Positions 38,140-46,346 of a stretch of DNA of 64,000 bases are shown here, piece after piece; position 1 is the stretch's first letter, and every line of letters begins with the position of its first letter. A model generated the notes under the pieces. That model was given only the letters and a program-made list of their open reading frames with translations, ran no database searches and was not told the DNA's origin. Source of the DNA: an uncultured Actinomycetes bacterium (lineage in GTDB: Bacteria; Actinomycetota; Actinomycetes; Nanopelagicales; Nanopelagicaceae); contig CAIKKN010000017.1 of NCBI GenBank assembly GCA_903827945.1, forward strand, positions 1 through 64,000. Reading direction: 5' to 3'. Made by a program: the position numbers and the translations under genes.

Positions 38140-38796
38140 TTATAATGAAGAACAAGCCGCGGGTGCGGTGGTTGTTCCAACTCTGTTTTGGCCGGTCGAA
38201 TCAAAGATGTAGACATCAAATGGATCGCCAGTCTTTGTGATGGCGTTGATGTAACCACCAACTGGGGCGAGTGTTAGGTTCACAGTCCCCGAGTAGCTGG
38301 TCAGATTAAAGGATACCGCCCAAGCCCCAACAGTCGGGTCAAGTGTGGCCGGAGCCAACACGGTCGATGTCCCATCAATCGTATTGGAGTCGATTCCGGC
38401 GACAATGATTTTTTCGCCAGCGACAATTTGTGGCTTGTAGTCAGACTTGAAGTAAACCGTTGCGACCCCCGCATCGATCTTGTACTTCCAAGCAGAGAAC
38501 GAGCCAAGCTGAAGAGTGAAGTTTTTGCTGTAAGTCTCAACGGTCGAAGCGCTGAGGTAGTTTGGCTCTAGCGCCACAATTGAACCAGGCATATTGCCGC
38601 CATGATCAGTCTGATAGCTAGAAATTCCAAGGTAAGTTGCTTGGAATGCCGCTTTGCAAGAATCTTGAATCGAATTGCTGCGGGCAGATGAGAGACCCAC
38701 ATAAGCAATGCCCGAAAGAATGCCAATGATCACAAGAACTACAAGTAACTCAATTACTGTAAATCCAGCATCCATGTTCTTTCGCAGCGTCTTCAT
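38140..38796 (-). CDS. Type IV prepilin-like protein
   Basis: A 218-residue prepilin with a short leader MKTLRKNMDAG followed by FTVIELLVVLVIIGILSG, with Glu5 present. Two Cys (DSCKAAF near residue 49 and AACSSL at the C-terminus) again suggest a pilin disulfide loop. It sits between the putative major pilin and the PilX-like gene. It could be a second structural pilin, since it is of similar size, or a minor one. Confidence 0.88.
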   Translation of the reverse strand: MKTLRKNMDAGFTVIELLVVLVIIGILSGIAYVGLSSARSNSIQDSCKAAFQATYLGISSYQTDHGGNMPGSIVALEPNYLSASTVETYSKNFTLQLGSFSAWKYKIDAGVATVYFKSDYKPQIVAGEKIIVAGIDSNTIDGTSTVLAPATLDPTVGAWAVSFNLTSYSGTVNLTLAPVGGYINAITKTGDPFDVYIFDSTGQNRVGTTTAPAACSSL

Positions 38797-38798
38797 GG

Positions 38799-39239
38799 TT
38801 AGTAATTTGACTCAGAAATATGTTCAGATTGGCCGAACATTGTTGCAGGATGAATTGTGAATATTCTTTCTGTATGTGAGCCATTCTTAGCAGTAAAGGT
38901 AACTTTTGTCTGTGGCGGCGCTTTTGAATCTGCGTTAGGTACAAGAACGCAAGAGATTTTCACGTCTTCCCTCTCGGTTGCGAAACCACAATTTGAAACC
39001 ATTTTTGCTTCGGCATCAGCAATACCAGCCGACGCTTGCTCATGCATTTGCTCCAGCACATTTGCGGTGGCTGATGAAATGCTGTTCGAAGCCTTTAGTT
39101 GTTCGACTCCGCGCCCTTGGGCGTCAGCAGAAAGCTGGGTTACTGTCATGACAGAACCAAGAACGGTGCTTACGGCCATGACAAAAATAAGTACGAGTCC
39201 AAGTGAATATCCAGAATCAGATTTGAAATAGTTTTTCAT
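38799..39239 (-). CDS. Pilus-operon protein with one N-terminal helix (PilX-like or degenerate prepilin)
   Basis: The 146-residue protein starts MKNYFKSDSGYSLGLVLIFVMAVSTVLG. The Gly before a hydrophobic helix resembles a prepilin site, but Glu5 is missing (YSLGL), as in PilX-type minor pilins. A Ser/Ala/Glu-rich helix and a small Cys-bearing C-terminal part follow (SNCGFA, ISCVLV). It overlaps the previous gene by 4 bases and is clearly part of the operon. Confidence 0.75.
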   Translation of the reverse strand: MKNYFKSDSGYSLGLVLIFVMAVSTVLGSVMTVTQLSADAQGRGVEQLKASNSISSATANVLEQMHEQASAGIADAEAKMVSNCGFATEREDVKISCVLVPNADSKAPPQTKVTFTAKNGSHTERIFTIHPATMFGQSEHISESNY

Positions 39240-39919
39240 CCAAAATTCCTTGCTGCAATGATGATTTGCTCTGCCTGCAAAACATCAGCTGAACTTAAAG
39301 TTTGTGGGATGGTGATAAATACTCCTGGGAAAGTTTTGATATCCGCAAGAAGAACATTCTTATCGCATTCAAATGTCGTGAGTGATCCACCGACTGGGAA
39401 ACGTGCGCACATCATAGAAGTATTCCACACAGCACTTGAAGCTACAGGAAGTGAATTGCGAAGCATTTGAGAACTTCCATTTGCTACACCCGCAGATAGG
39501 CAATTAATTCTCCAAAGGGCGCCAGAGGTAGTCGTCGTGCGAACTTCATACCCCGTATAAGTTCCATCAATATTCTTCATGGTAAGAAGAGGCTTAACAG
39601 AGGCGGAGGCTTGGGCTGCCGTTGAGCATTCCTGGCTGTTTCGCGCAGAAACCTCGCTTGAGGCGATGAATCCTGATGCGTGCTCCATGTCTGTTGTAAT
39701 AATGCGGTTGAGATTTCCAGAGTTGAGTGACTTAACAGCCACATCCTGGGTGTAGTTAGCCGAGGTGAATGAAGCCATGGCAAGTTGGGTACAACCGAGT
39801 GCAAGCAAGCCGCTCAAGCCGATCGCGATGAGAACTTCTAGAAGGCTAATTCCACGATCCCCCTGAGAGGTAACCTCTGAAATTCGCGTGGCGAAGCGCT
39901 TCTTAAGTGAACTCATCAT
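39236..39919 (-). CDS. Minor prepilin (PilW/GspJ-like)
   Basis: A 227-residue prepilin with leader ending QGDRG and a hydrophobic helix ISLLEVLIAIGLSGLLALG, with Glu5 kept. The longer leader and the size suit a minor pilin that primes assembly. Two Cys pairs could form disulfides (QECSTA/INCLSA and MMCARF/FECDKN). It shares ATGA-type overlaps with both neighbours, so dosage is coupled. Confidence 0.85.
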   Translation of the reverse strand: MMSSLKKRFATRISEVTSQGDRGISLLEVLIAIGLSGLLALGCTQLAMASFTSANYTQDVAVKSLNSGNLNRIITTDMEHASGFIASSEVSARNSQECSTAAQASASVKPLLTMKNIDGTYTGYEVRTTTTSGALWRINCLSAGVANGSSQMLRNSLPVASSAVWNTSMMCARFPVGGSLTTFECDKNVLLADIKTFPGVFITIPQTLSSADVLQAEQIIIAARNFG

Positions 39920-40824
39920 GCGAGTGCCTTTGTTACAACTTTTTGCAAAGGAGATCCTGAAGCACTTGTTGTGAGTACAACTTGTTGAATGTTGATTTGA
40001 GATGAAATATTGGCTTGTCCGCCAGATGAGGAAATTCCCTTTGGAATCGTTGTGGCAACCGTGAATGAGTTTGAATCGGCAGCGACGATTGCCAAGGAAT
40101 TACCATCGAATGCGGGATTTGAAGATCCCCAGATAGTGACAGATTCGCCTGTTACAAATTGCTTTCCAGAATATGAGTATGTGATGAATTTTCCATCACT
40201 CTGAGCCCCAGAAATCGTTGCAATTGTCGATGCTTCGCATGGAATCCATGTTAGGCCGTTATTTACTTGGACCTGGAGGGTTGCGGTAATCAATTCCAAA
40301 GTCTTGGTGGCTTTTTGCGCGCCATTTGATGCTGTGAATAGATGTTGTGAAGAAAATTCTTTTGAAATCTTGCCGGTGATGAGACCTGAATCCGGATTCA
40401 AAGTTAGACCACTTGGCAAAGCAGGTTCTACGCTCCATGTGACAGAACCGATTGCATGATCGGCGCTCAACTGAGCTGAATAGTTGTATTGCTTTGAAGG
40501 AGTGCTAATAACTACAGGAGGAAGACTCGTCGTTGCGATTGCATAATTTGTCGACGGAGTTGAAGAACGTTGGGTGGTTGCCGAAAGACCATAAGGCTGT
40601 GGATTAGTAGGTGTGCAGAATGTAAATGGTTGAAGGTTGATTGATTCAGCCATTGTGTTGAGATTTTGAACAGTCTGACCTACGAGAGACATTTTGTCAG
40701 CAAAGGGACGGGCAACTGCAATTGAAGAAACGAGAAGAACGCCAATCATTCCCATGATGACAGTTGAAATCACTACTTCTAGCAAGCTATCGCCGCGGTC
40801 TTTGTTATTCACTTTGTTGTTCAT
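39916..40824 (-). CDS. Minor prepilin (PilV/GspI-like) with inserted Ig-like domain
   Basis: A 302-residue prepilin: leader KDRG, helix DSLLEVVISTVIMGMIGVLL with Glu5. The central part carries a putative-Ig (He_PIG) signature, WSVEPALPSGLTLNPDSGL then ITG, about residues 130-150, a domain usually found in surface adhesins. Such a fusion could put an adhesive module at the pilus tip, which is inference. It is followed at 2 bases by the platform protein gene. Confidence 0.82.
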   Translation of the reverse strand: MNNKVNNKDRGDSLLEVVISTVIMGMIGVLLVSSIAVARPFADKMSLVGQTVQNLNTMAESINLQPFTFCTPTNPQPYGLSATTQRSSTPSTNYAIATTSLPPVVISTPSKQYNYSAQLSADHAIGSVTWSVEPALPSGLTLNPDSGLITGKISKEFSSQHLFTASNGAQKATKTLELITATLQVQVNNGLTWIPCEASTIATISGAQSDGKFITYSYSGKQFVTGESVTIWGSSNPAFDGNSLAIVAADSNSFTVATTIPKGISSSGGQANISSQINIQQVVLTTSASGSPLQKVVTKALA

Positions 40825-40826
40825 CG

Positions 40827-42098
40827 TTAGCCACGAACTCCGCTATAGACGCCATACATGGCAGAAACAAGAGCAATTGCCACGAATCCAACGCCTCCAC
40901 CAATAACAAGCAGGGTTGCTGGCTCAAGAAGGGCAGTGAAGTTCTTTAGCTTGTGGTCAAGTTCATCTGAATAGAACGAGGCTGCCTGATGAAGTTGTGA
41001 GCCGAGTTGGCCTGATTCCTCACCAATTCTAAAGATTTGGATTGCTGCTGCTGGGAAGATTTTGGCAGAATCAAGAGGACCTGCAAGTCCTTCACCCTGC
41101 AATACGCGTGTACGTGCATGCATGATGGCGTTTTCAAAGACGCGGTTTCCCGTGCTTGCACCAGCAAGCTCGAGAGCTTCTGGAAGGTGCACATGGGTGC
41201 GCACGAGAGTTGAAAGAACGCGGCAGAATCGCTCGAGTGCAACAAGTTCAATCAGCGAGCCTGCTACTGGGATTGAAAGCATGAAGCGATCAAGCTTGAG
41301 TCTTCCCTTTGGATTACGGCGCATAAAGCCAAGAGCAGTAATTCCTGAAATCAAGAGGAAGGTCATCAACATCCACCAACCCTGAACAAAGTGAGTGGTT
41401 GCGAGGAGAATTCTTGTAGGAAGAGGAAGCTTCACGCCAAGTGAGTCAAAGAAGACCTGAAAGCGTGGGAGAACAAATACAGAAAGAACAACTGTTGCAA
41501 CAATTGTTAGTGAAACTAGTACTGCTGGATAAATCATCGCAGAGCGGACAGCACGTTTGCTGCGAAGATCGCGCTCGAGGTAAGAATTCAGAGTTGAAAG
41601 AGCCTCTGTGAGGTTTCCGCTACGTTCAGCAGAACTAAGAATCGCGCTGTAATAGCGAGGGAAAACTGTTGGATACTGCTTTACGGCATCGCTCAGGCGA
41701 GATCCGCTTTCAATGTCAATCAAAATCTCTTCCAAGATTTCGCGCATCTTCTTGTCATCAGCTGTTTGTGTCAGGATTGAGATTCCCTTGGCTGCTGGGA
41801 TTCCTGCTTCCGAGAAAGATGCAAGCTGACGCGTAATTTGCAGAAGAACCTCTAGCGGAACTGCGCGACCAAACTCGATGTCATACCAATTCTTCTTGTT
41901 GTTGATTTCAAGTTCAGAATTTCCATCGCGCTCAAGCATGAAACGCGCTTCACTGCGAGACATTGCTGTGATTGTTCCGGAAGTCTTATTTCCACGAACA
42001 TCAAAGCCTTTGTAGGAAAATTCGCGAAGCTCAGCAACTTCCTTTGCTTCCTTTTGCCACATCAACTTGAATGAAGCTTTTGAATTAAGCAATGTCAT
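40827..42098 (-). CDS. pilC: Type IV pilus/type II secretion inner-membrane platform protein (PilC/GspF)
   Basis: The 423-residue protein has the two GspF domains: FSEAGIPAAKGISILTQ in the first and LSTLVRTHVHLPEALELAG in the second, and three main membrane helices near residues 180-200, 225-245 and 395-415. It couples the ATPase PilB to pilin assembly. An N-terminal region of about 60 residues resembles the usual PilC leader domain. ATG 42062 is an alternative start, which would avoid the 14-base overlap with pilB. Confidence 0.93.
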   Translation of the reverse strand: MTLLNSKASFKLMWQKEAKEVAELREFSYKGFDVRGNKTSGTITAMSRSEARFMLERDGNSELEINNKKNWYDIEFGRAVPLEVLLQITRQLASFSEAGIPAAKGISILTQTADDKKMREILEEILIDIESGSRLSDAVKQYPTVFPRYYSAILSSAERSGNLTEALSTLNSYLERDLRSKRAVRSAMIYPAVLVSLTIVATVVLSVFVLPRFQVFFDSLGVKLPLPTRILLATTHFVQGWWMLMTFLLISGITALGFMRRNPKGRLKLDRFMLSIPVAGSLIELVALERFCRVLSTLVRTHVHLPEALELAGASTGNRVFENAIMHARTRVLQGEGLAGPLDSAKIFPAAAIQIFRIGEESGQLGSQLHQAASFYSDELDHKLKNFTALLEPATLLVIGGGVGFVAIALVSAMYGVYSGVRG

Positions 42099-43296
42099 TT
42101 GCCACCGCCAAAGTAAGTGCTTCCTCTACAGATGTGACACCTTCGGATGCGAGGCGAAGTGCTTCGTATTCCATTGTTGTCATGCCTGCTTCAAGAGCAT
42201 GCTTTCTAAAAAGAGTTGGTTGTGGGCGAGAAACCATGAACTCGCTAAGAAAATCACTTGATTCAAGAATCTGGAAGGCAGCAACGCGCTCTCTGTAGCC
42301 GGTGTTGCGGCAAGAGTCGCATCCTTTACCGATCTGAAGATCTGTTGCAGGTAGGCCATGAAGCTTTAGGATTTTCTGCTCTGTGAGGGTGGCCTTGTGG
42401 GCAGTTGCGCAATCAGCACAAATTTTACGAATAAGGCGTTGAGAGATTGCACCGCGGAATGCTGAAGCCAAAAGGTGAGATTCGATATCCATTTGAATGA
42501 GGCGGTAAATAGCGCCTACTGCATCCGTTGCGTGGATGGTGCTGAGAACCAAGTGACCTGTGAGGGCTGCTTGTACGGAAATTCGAGCAGTTTCCACGTC
42601 ACGAGTTTCGCCCACCATGATGATGTCTGGATCTTGGCGAATAACGGCGCGAAGTTGGACAGCAAAGCCAGCTTCATTTGCATCGTGCACTGGGATCTGT
42701 GTGATTCCTGGAACGACGTATTCGACAGGATCTTCGATGGTCACAACATTTTTATGCTCTACTGAAATGATTTTTAATGCTGAGTGGAGAGTTGTTGACT
42801 TTCCACTTCCCGTAGGACCAGCCACAAGAATGAGGCCGTTGCTTGCTGAAATCATACGTTCAAATGAGTTGAGTTGGCTTGTGCTCATGCCGAGGTCAGC
42901 TAATTCAACTGTTGGACGAGAAGAATCCAAGAGACGAAGAACTACTTTTTCGCCATTGATGGTTGCTACAGAGGAGACGCGGACGTCAACTTGGCGACCT
43001 TCAAAGGTAGTTGAGAATTGTCCATCTTGTGGTCGGCGACGCTCAATGATGTTCATCTGAGACATAACCTTTACACGACTAACAATCGCAGATGCCAAAC
43101 GAGCTGGATATTCAGCATAGTTTGTTAGGCGACCATCAATACGCGCACGTACAAGAAACTTCTCTTGATAAGGCTCTAAGTGAATATCGCTCGCACGATC
43201 ACGTACTGCCTTTTCAATTACTTGTTGAACCAAATCCGAAATTGACGCCTCTTCGAATTCACTTTCAATAATAGGAAGTTCTTGTATTTGTGCCAT
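42085..43296 (-). CDS. pilB: Pilus assembly ATPase (PilB/GspE)
   Basis: The 403-residue ATPase has Walker A GPTGSGKST (160-168), the Asp box, Walker B RQDPDIIMVGETRD, a His box (HLVLSTIHATDAVGAIYRL) and the zinc-binding ICADC and CDSC pairs of PilB. It lacks the large MshEN N-terminal domain of many PilBs, which accounts for the short length. That domain often binds c-di-GMP, so this kind of control is probably missing. No PilT retraction ATPase is seen in the window. Confidence 0.93.
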   Translation of the reverse strand: MAQIQELPIIESEFEEASISDLVQQVIEKAVRDRASDIHLEPYQEKFLVRARIDGRLTNYAEYPARLASAIVSRVKVMSQMNIIERRRPQDGQFSTTFEGRQVDVRVSSVATINGEKVVLRLLDSSRPTVELADLGMSTSQLNSFERMISASNGLILVAGPTGSGKSTTLHSALKIISVEHKNVVTIEDPVEYVVPGITQIPVHDANEAGFAVQLRAVIRQDPDIIMVGETRDVETARISVQAALTGHLVLSTIHATDAVGAIYRLIQMDIESHLLASAFRGAISQRLIRKICADCATAHKATLTEQKILKLHGLPATDLQIGKGCDSCRNTGYRERVAAFQILESSDFLSEFMVSRPQPTLFRKHALEAGMTTMEYEALRLASEGVTSVEEALTLAVANDIA

Positions 43297-45174
43297 TTAG
43301 CCCACCGAAACTTCCGCGCGACGGTTATTCTCACGGCCGGTGACAGTTGCATTTGTTGCTACTGGCTCAGTTGAAGAGAAGCCGCGATTAACGATCTTTA
43401 CACCTGGGAAGAACTTGGCGATGTAACTCTTTACAGAGACAGAACGAGCTGCAGAGAGCGGCTTATTCAAAGCTGCTGAACCGGTTGAGTCTGTGTGACC
43501 TGTGATGTAAATAGTATTGAGGCCAAGATTCTTAGCCGCCATTACGAGGTCATCAAGAAGTGAGCGGTCGTAAACCGAGAGAACGGATGATCCAGTCGCA
43601 AAGTGAACGACCTTCGCTGGAATCAACTTCGCGGCTGTGTACTTTGGACTCATCATTGTTGAGAAGGTTTGTTGGTGTCCAACAGCTTCAATGGTTAGGT
43701 CAGCGTGCGTATTGAGTGATTCCACCTGTGTGCACATTGTCTTTGGCGTTGTGCAAAGTAGCTTTGAACCAACATAAACGTTGTAGAAGACAACTTGTGA
43801 ATTATCTGGCTGCCACTTGATGGTGGCAGACTGCAAGTCATCTAGGTAGAACTTAGGAAGAAGAACCGGACCAGGATTTTCGACGACCCCGATGTAGAGC
43901 TCGACAAGGGCTCCATCTTGGGTGACTACAAAAGGAACAGCGATACGGCCTGTCCATCCATTAACCGCAGTAAAGATGACTCCTTCATCGGTGATTTCAA
44001 GCTTTAAACGAGTTCTTAGGCTGTCTTCAACACCAGGTGTCAATTGAATCTTTGTGCCTGGATCATGAGGAATCTTTACGAGGCTTGGCTTACCTGTGAT
44101 GTTAGAGAACTTGGCAAAAGTTGCGATGCGGCTATTCATACTTGCAGAACGAGCAAAACGCTTCTTTGAAGCTTTCTTAACAACAGGTTTTGTTGTCACA
44201 ATAATTGGACGAGCAACCTGAGGAAGTGTTGGTGCCGGAATTACTTCTACTGTAGAAACAGTTGGCTGATTGTCTGGAATATAAACTTCACATGACCCGC
44301 ACCCAGTTGGGGGAATAACAACATCGTCAGCTTTAGTAACTAAATAAACAACCGTTTTTTGTGAGAAAGGATCAAAGACAAAGCCAGATTTAGGAGTTCC
44401 GCCTGAACAGGAAGCTAGGTGTGATCCAACTGTTAATCCTTCACCGATGCAAGTTGGCGCGATATCGATTCCTTCAGGATGATATGTCGAATACGAAAAA
44501 ATTGGAGATGGATCTGTTCCAATTTTCCACGTTCCAGGATTAACCGTTGGCGTAATTACAATATGTGTAGGACCAGGAGCCGCAGCTTTAACTTCGAAAA
44601 CAGCAGGACCACCGATCACAACAGTGAAGTCATCAGTATCGGCACCGATAACGACTGAACCAGTTGAAACAGCAACTGAACAAGTTGCATTGTATGAACC
44701 GACAGGAGTTGATGAAGTAATTTCGGGTGCAGAAACTACTGGTGCGGACGGGAGAATTCCTGCAGGCGCTTCATTGCATGAAGCATGAATTCCACTCGCG
44801 TCGCCACCAAATGTCATTGAAGATTGGGACCAGCTTGGCGTTACGGTAACTATAACGCTCTTATGTTCGCGGTGGACCGTATCTGTTTCTGTTTCTGTTT
44901 CATCAAATCTAAATTTTCTAAAGTCAGCAATGTGTAGTGCTTTTGTATTTGAAGCAATAACAAGTGATTTAGTTGCAGGTGTTTTCGCAGTTGTAGAACT
45001 CTTTGGATTTGTAATTTTTTGCACAGGAACAAAAATGCGATACATGCGATTACGTGCTTTTGCTGGAAATTGATAAGCCTGCGCAGCACTATCTCCAAGT
45101 AAAAAGAACGACAAAATTACAGCAATCACCGCGATGGCTGGCTTGGAAAAAGTGTTATGTGGCGCTGGTTTCAT
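43297..45174 (-). CDS. Secreted protein with C-terminal OmpA-like domain, first in pilus operon
   Basis: The 625-residue protein has a signal peptide or anchor (ending DSAAQA), a long low-homology region with several Cys (SCNEAP, PTCIGEG, ASCSGG, CGSC) and beta-rich segments, and a C-terminal OmpA-like peptidoglycan-binding domain: VVHFATGSSVLSVYD, YITGHTDSTGS, LSAARSVSVKSYI and GRENNRRAEV. Such a domain would bind the cell wall, which in a monoderm could anchor the pilus base. It directly abuts pilB. I chose ATG 45174; a GTG 24 bases upstream is possible. Confidence 0.8.
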   Translation of the reverse strand: MKPAPHNTFSKPAIAVIAVILSFFLLGDSAAQAYQFPAKARNRMYRIFVPVQKITNPKSSTTAKTPATKSLVIASNTKALHIADFRKFRFDETETETDTVHREHKSVIVTVTPSWSQSSMTFGGDASGIHASCNEAPAGILPSAPVVSAPEITSSTPVGSYNATCSVAVSTGSVVIGADTDDFTVVIGGPAVFEVKAAAPGPTHIVITPTVNPGTWKIGTDPSPIFSYSTYHPEGIDIAPTCIGEGLTVGSHLASCSGGTPKSGFVFDPFSQKTVVYLVTKADDVVIPPTGCGSCEVYIPDNQPTVSTVEVIPAPTLPQVARPIIVTTKPVVKKASKKRFARSASMNSRIATFAKFSNITGKPSLVKIPHDPGTKIQLTPGVEDSLRTRLKLEITDEGVIFTAVNGWTGRIAVPFVVTQDGALVELYIGVVENPGPVLLPKFYLDDLQSATIKWQPDNSQVVFYNVYVGSKLLCTTPKTMCTQVESLNTHADLTIEAVGHQQTFSTMMSPKYTAAKLIPAKVVHFATGSSVLSVYDRSLLDDLVMAAKNLGLNTIYITGHTDSTGSAALNKPLSAARSVSVKSYIAKFFPGVKIVNRGFSSTEPVATNATVTGRENNRRAEVSVG

Positions 45175-45207
45175 TGGATATTTATACAAGAAGTCCACTT
45201 ACCCAGG

Positions 45208-45260
45208 TGGTCAAAAAGTGGCTATATATAAGCCGAAATGGTCAATTCAAATGACCATTT
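45208..45260. promoter_or_regulatory. AAATGGTCA palindrome before the pilus operon
   Basis: AAATGGTCA (45236-45244) and TGACCATTT (45252-45260) form a perfect inverted repeat with 9-base arms and a 7-base gap, ending 5 bases before the stop codon of the LuxR-type gene. A third TGGTCA lies at 45208-45213. The pilus-operon start codon is at 45174, so the sites are 35-86 bases upstream. AT-rich TATATATA at 45224-45231 could serve as -10. The same half-site recurs upstream of the giant oxidase. Confidence 0.6.
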
Positions 45261-45264
45261 TTTT

Positions 45265-46035
45265 CTAAATAATGTTTTGTCGAAGCGCCTCTTGTGCAGC
45301 CGCGCGACGGCCGGTCACATTGAGTGAGGAGTAAATCTTGATGGTTTCTTGACGCACAGTCGAGACGCTGTAACCAAGATCAGCTGCAATCTCGAAATTT
45401 GTTTTTCCTTCAATCAATCCTTCAAGAATTTGAAGTTGGCGACCGCTGAGATTGCCTTCTTTTGAAGGTTCAGATCGTGAATTGTTAAATGATTCACGAA
45501 TTGTTTCGTATTCATTTGGAATTTGTGCAATAACAGGTTGTTGATCCGAAGCAATTCGTTTGTTGGAAGTTAGATTTACATACAATCCAACTGCCATTCC
45601 AATTTGCGATGCAATCATTCCAATCTCATCGTTCTTTCGTTGTGGTAAATCAAAACCAATTGATAAAGCGCCAGAAACAACACCGCGTGGGCGGAAAGGC
45701 GCTACTACAGCTGATGAATTACGGTTCCAATAGAACTTCTCTTGGCAACCAAGTAACTTTGAAAAATCATTTGTTGATTGACGCCATTGCGCTGGTGTCA
45801 AAGTTTTTGATGCATGTCCAACAGAACTTAAGTAACCATATTCAGAAAGAACAGTTAGTGAGTCATCGTTGCTGAATTGAACAATGCGGCTCTTAGATGG
45901 TTGATATTGATGAAGATATCCGAGAACAATTCCACGGCAAATATCATCTAAACCAGGCTCGCTATTTAACCAATCAAGCAAACTTAAAAGAGAAAGCGAG
46001 AGAGTGTTATTGAGTTCATTATCATTCTGAGCCAT
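45265..46035 (-). CDS. LuxR-type transcriptional regulator
   Basis: The 256-residue protein has a C-terminal LuxR/GerE helix-turn-helix: LSGRQLQILEGLIEGKTNFE followed by IAADLGYSVSTVRQETIKIYSSLNV. The N-terminal about 170 residues resemble a GAF-like sensory domain rather than a receiver; no phospho-Asp pattern is visible. The start is ATG 46035 with GGGAG 6 bases upstream. It lies between the pilus operon and the giant oxidase gene, and AAATGGTCA-like sites flank it on both sides. It is thus the likely regulator of one or both. Confidence 0.87.
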   Translation of the reverse strand: MAQNDNELNNTLSLSLLSLLDWLNSEPGLDDICRGIVLGYLHQYQPSKSRIVQFSNDDSLTVLSEYGYLSSVGHASKTLTPAQWRQSTNDFSKLLGCQEKFYWNRNSSAVVAPFRPRGVVSGALSIGFDLPQRKNDEIGMIASQIGMAVGLYVNLTSNKRIASDQQPVIAQIPNEYETIRESFNNSRSEPSKEGNLSGRQLQILEGLIEGKTNFEIAADLGYSVSTVRQETIKIYSSLNVTGRRAAAQEALRQNII

Positions 46036-46346
46036 AACTTCTCCCTTCATTTCTCGTGTAAACCCCCGGAGTAGCCCAAGGTGAATCCCCAACGATACGG
46101 CGTGACGGTCAGGGTGACAACCCGCGGTCTAGACCACATACTTAATTACAGCCTTGTAATTCAGCGTAAATCAGGGGTTGTATGCATTTCGCTGATTTTG
46201 AAAATGGTCAAACTTTTGGTCAATTGCTTCGAATAACCATTTTTCGTAATTGTAGTCAACGAATGGGCAACAACTCTGACTAACTTCGCAAAAATTGAAC
46301 ACGCAATGAACAGTTTCGTAATTCGTACTTAGTTATAAATCTCCAC
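46036..46346. promoter_or_regulatory. Intergenic control region between LuxR gene and giant multicopper oxidase
   Basis: 311 bases without a gene. AATTACA-N4-TGTAATT (46144-46161) and AAATCAG-N17-CTGATTT (46168-46198) are inverted repeats. AAAATGGTCA (46201-46210), TTTTGGTCA (46214-46222) and the inverted TAACCATTTT (46235-46244) repeat the motif found before the pilus operon. TATAAA at 46334-46339 is a good -10 that places transcription start at the ATG of the oxidase (46347). The LuxR gene promoter must also lie here. Confidence 0.6.
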
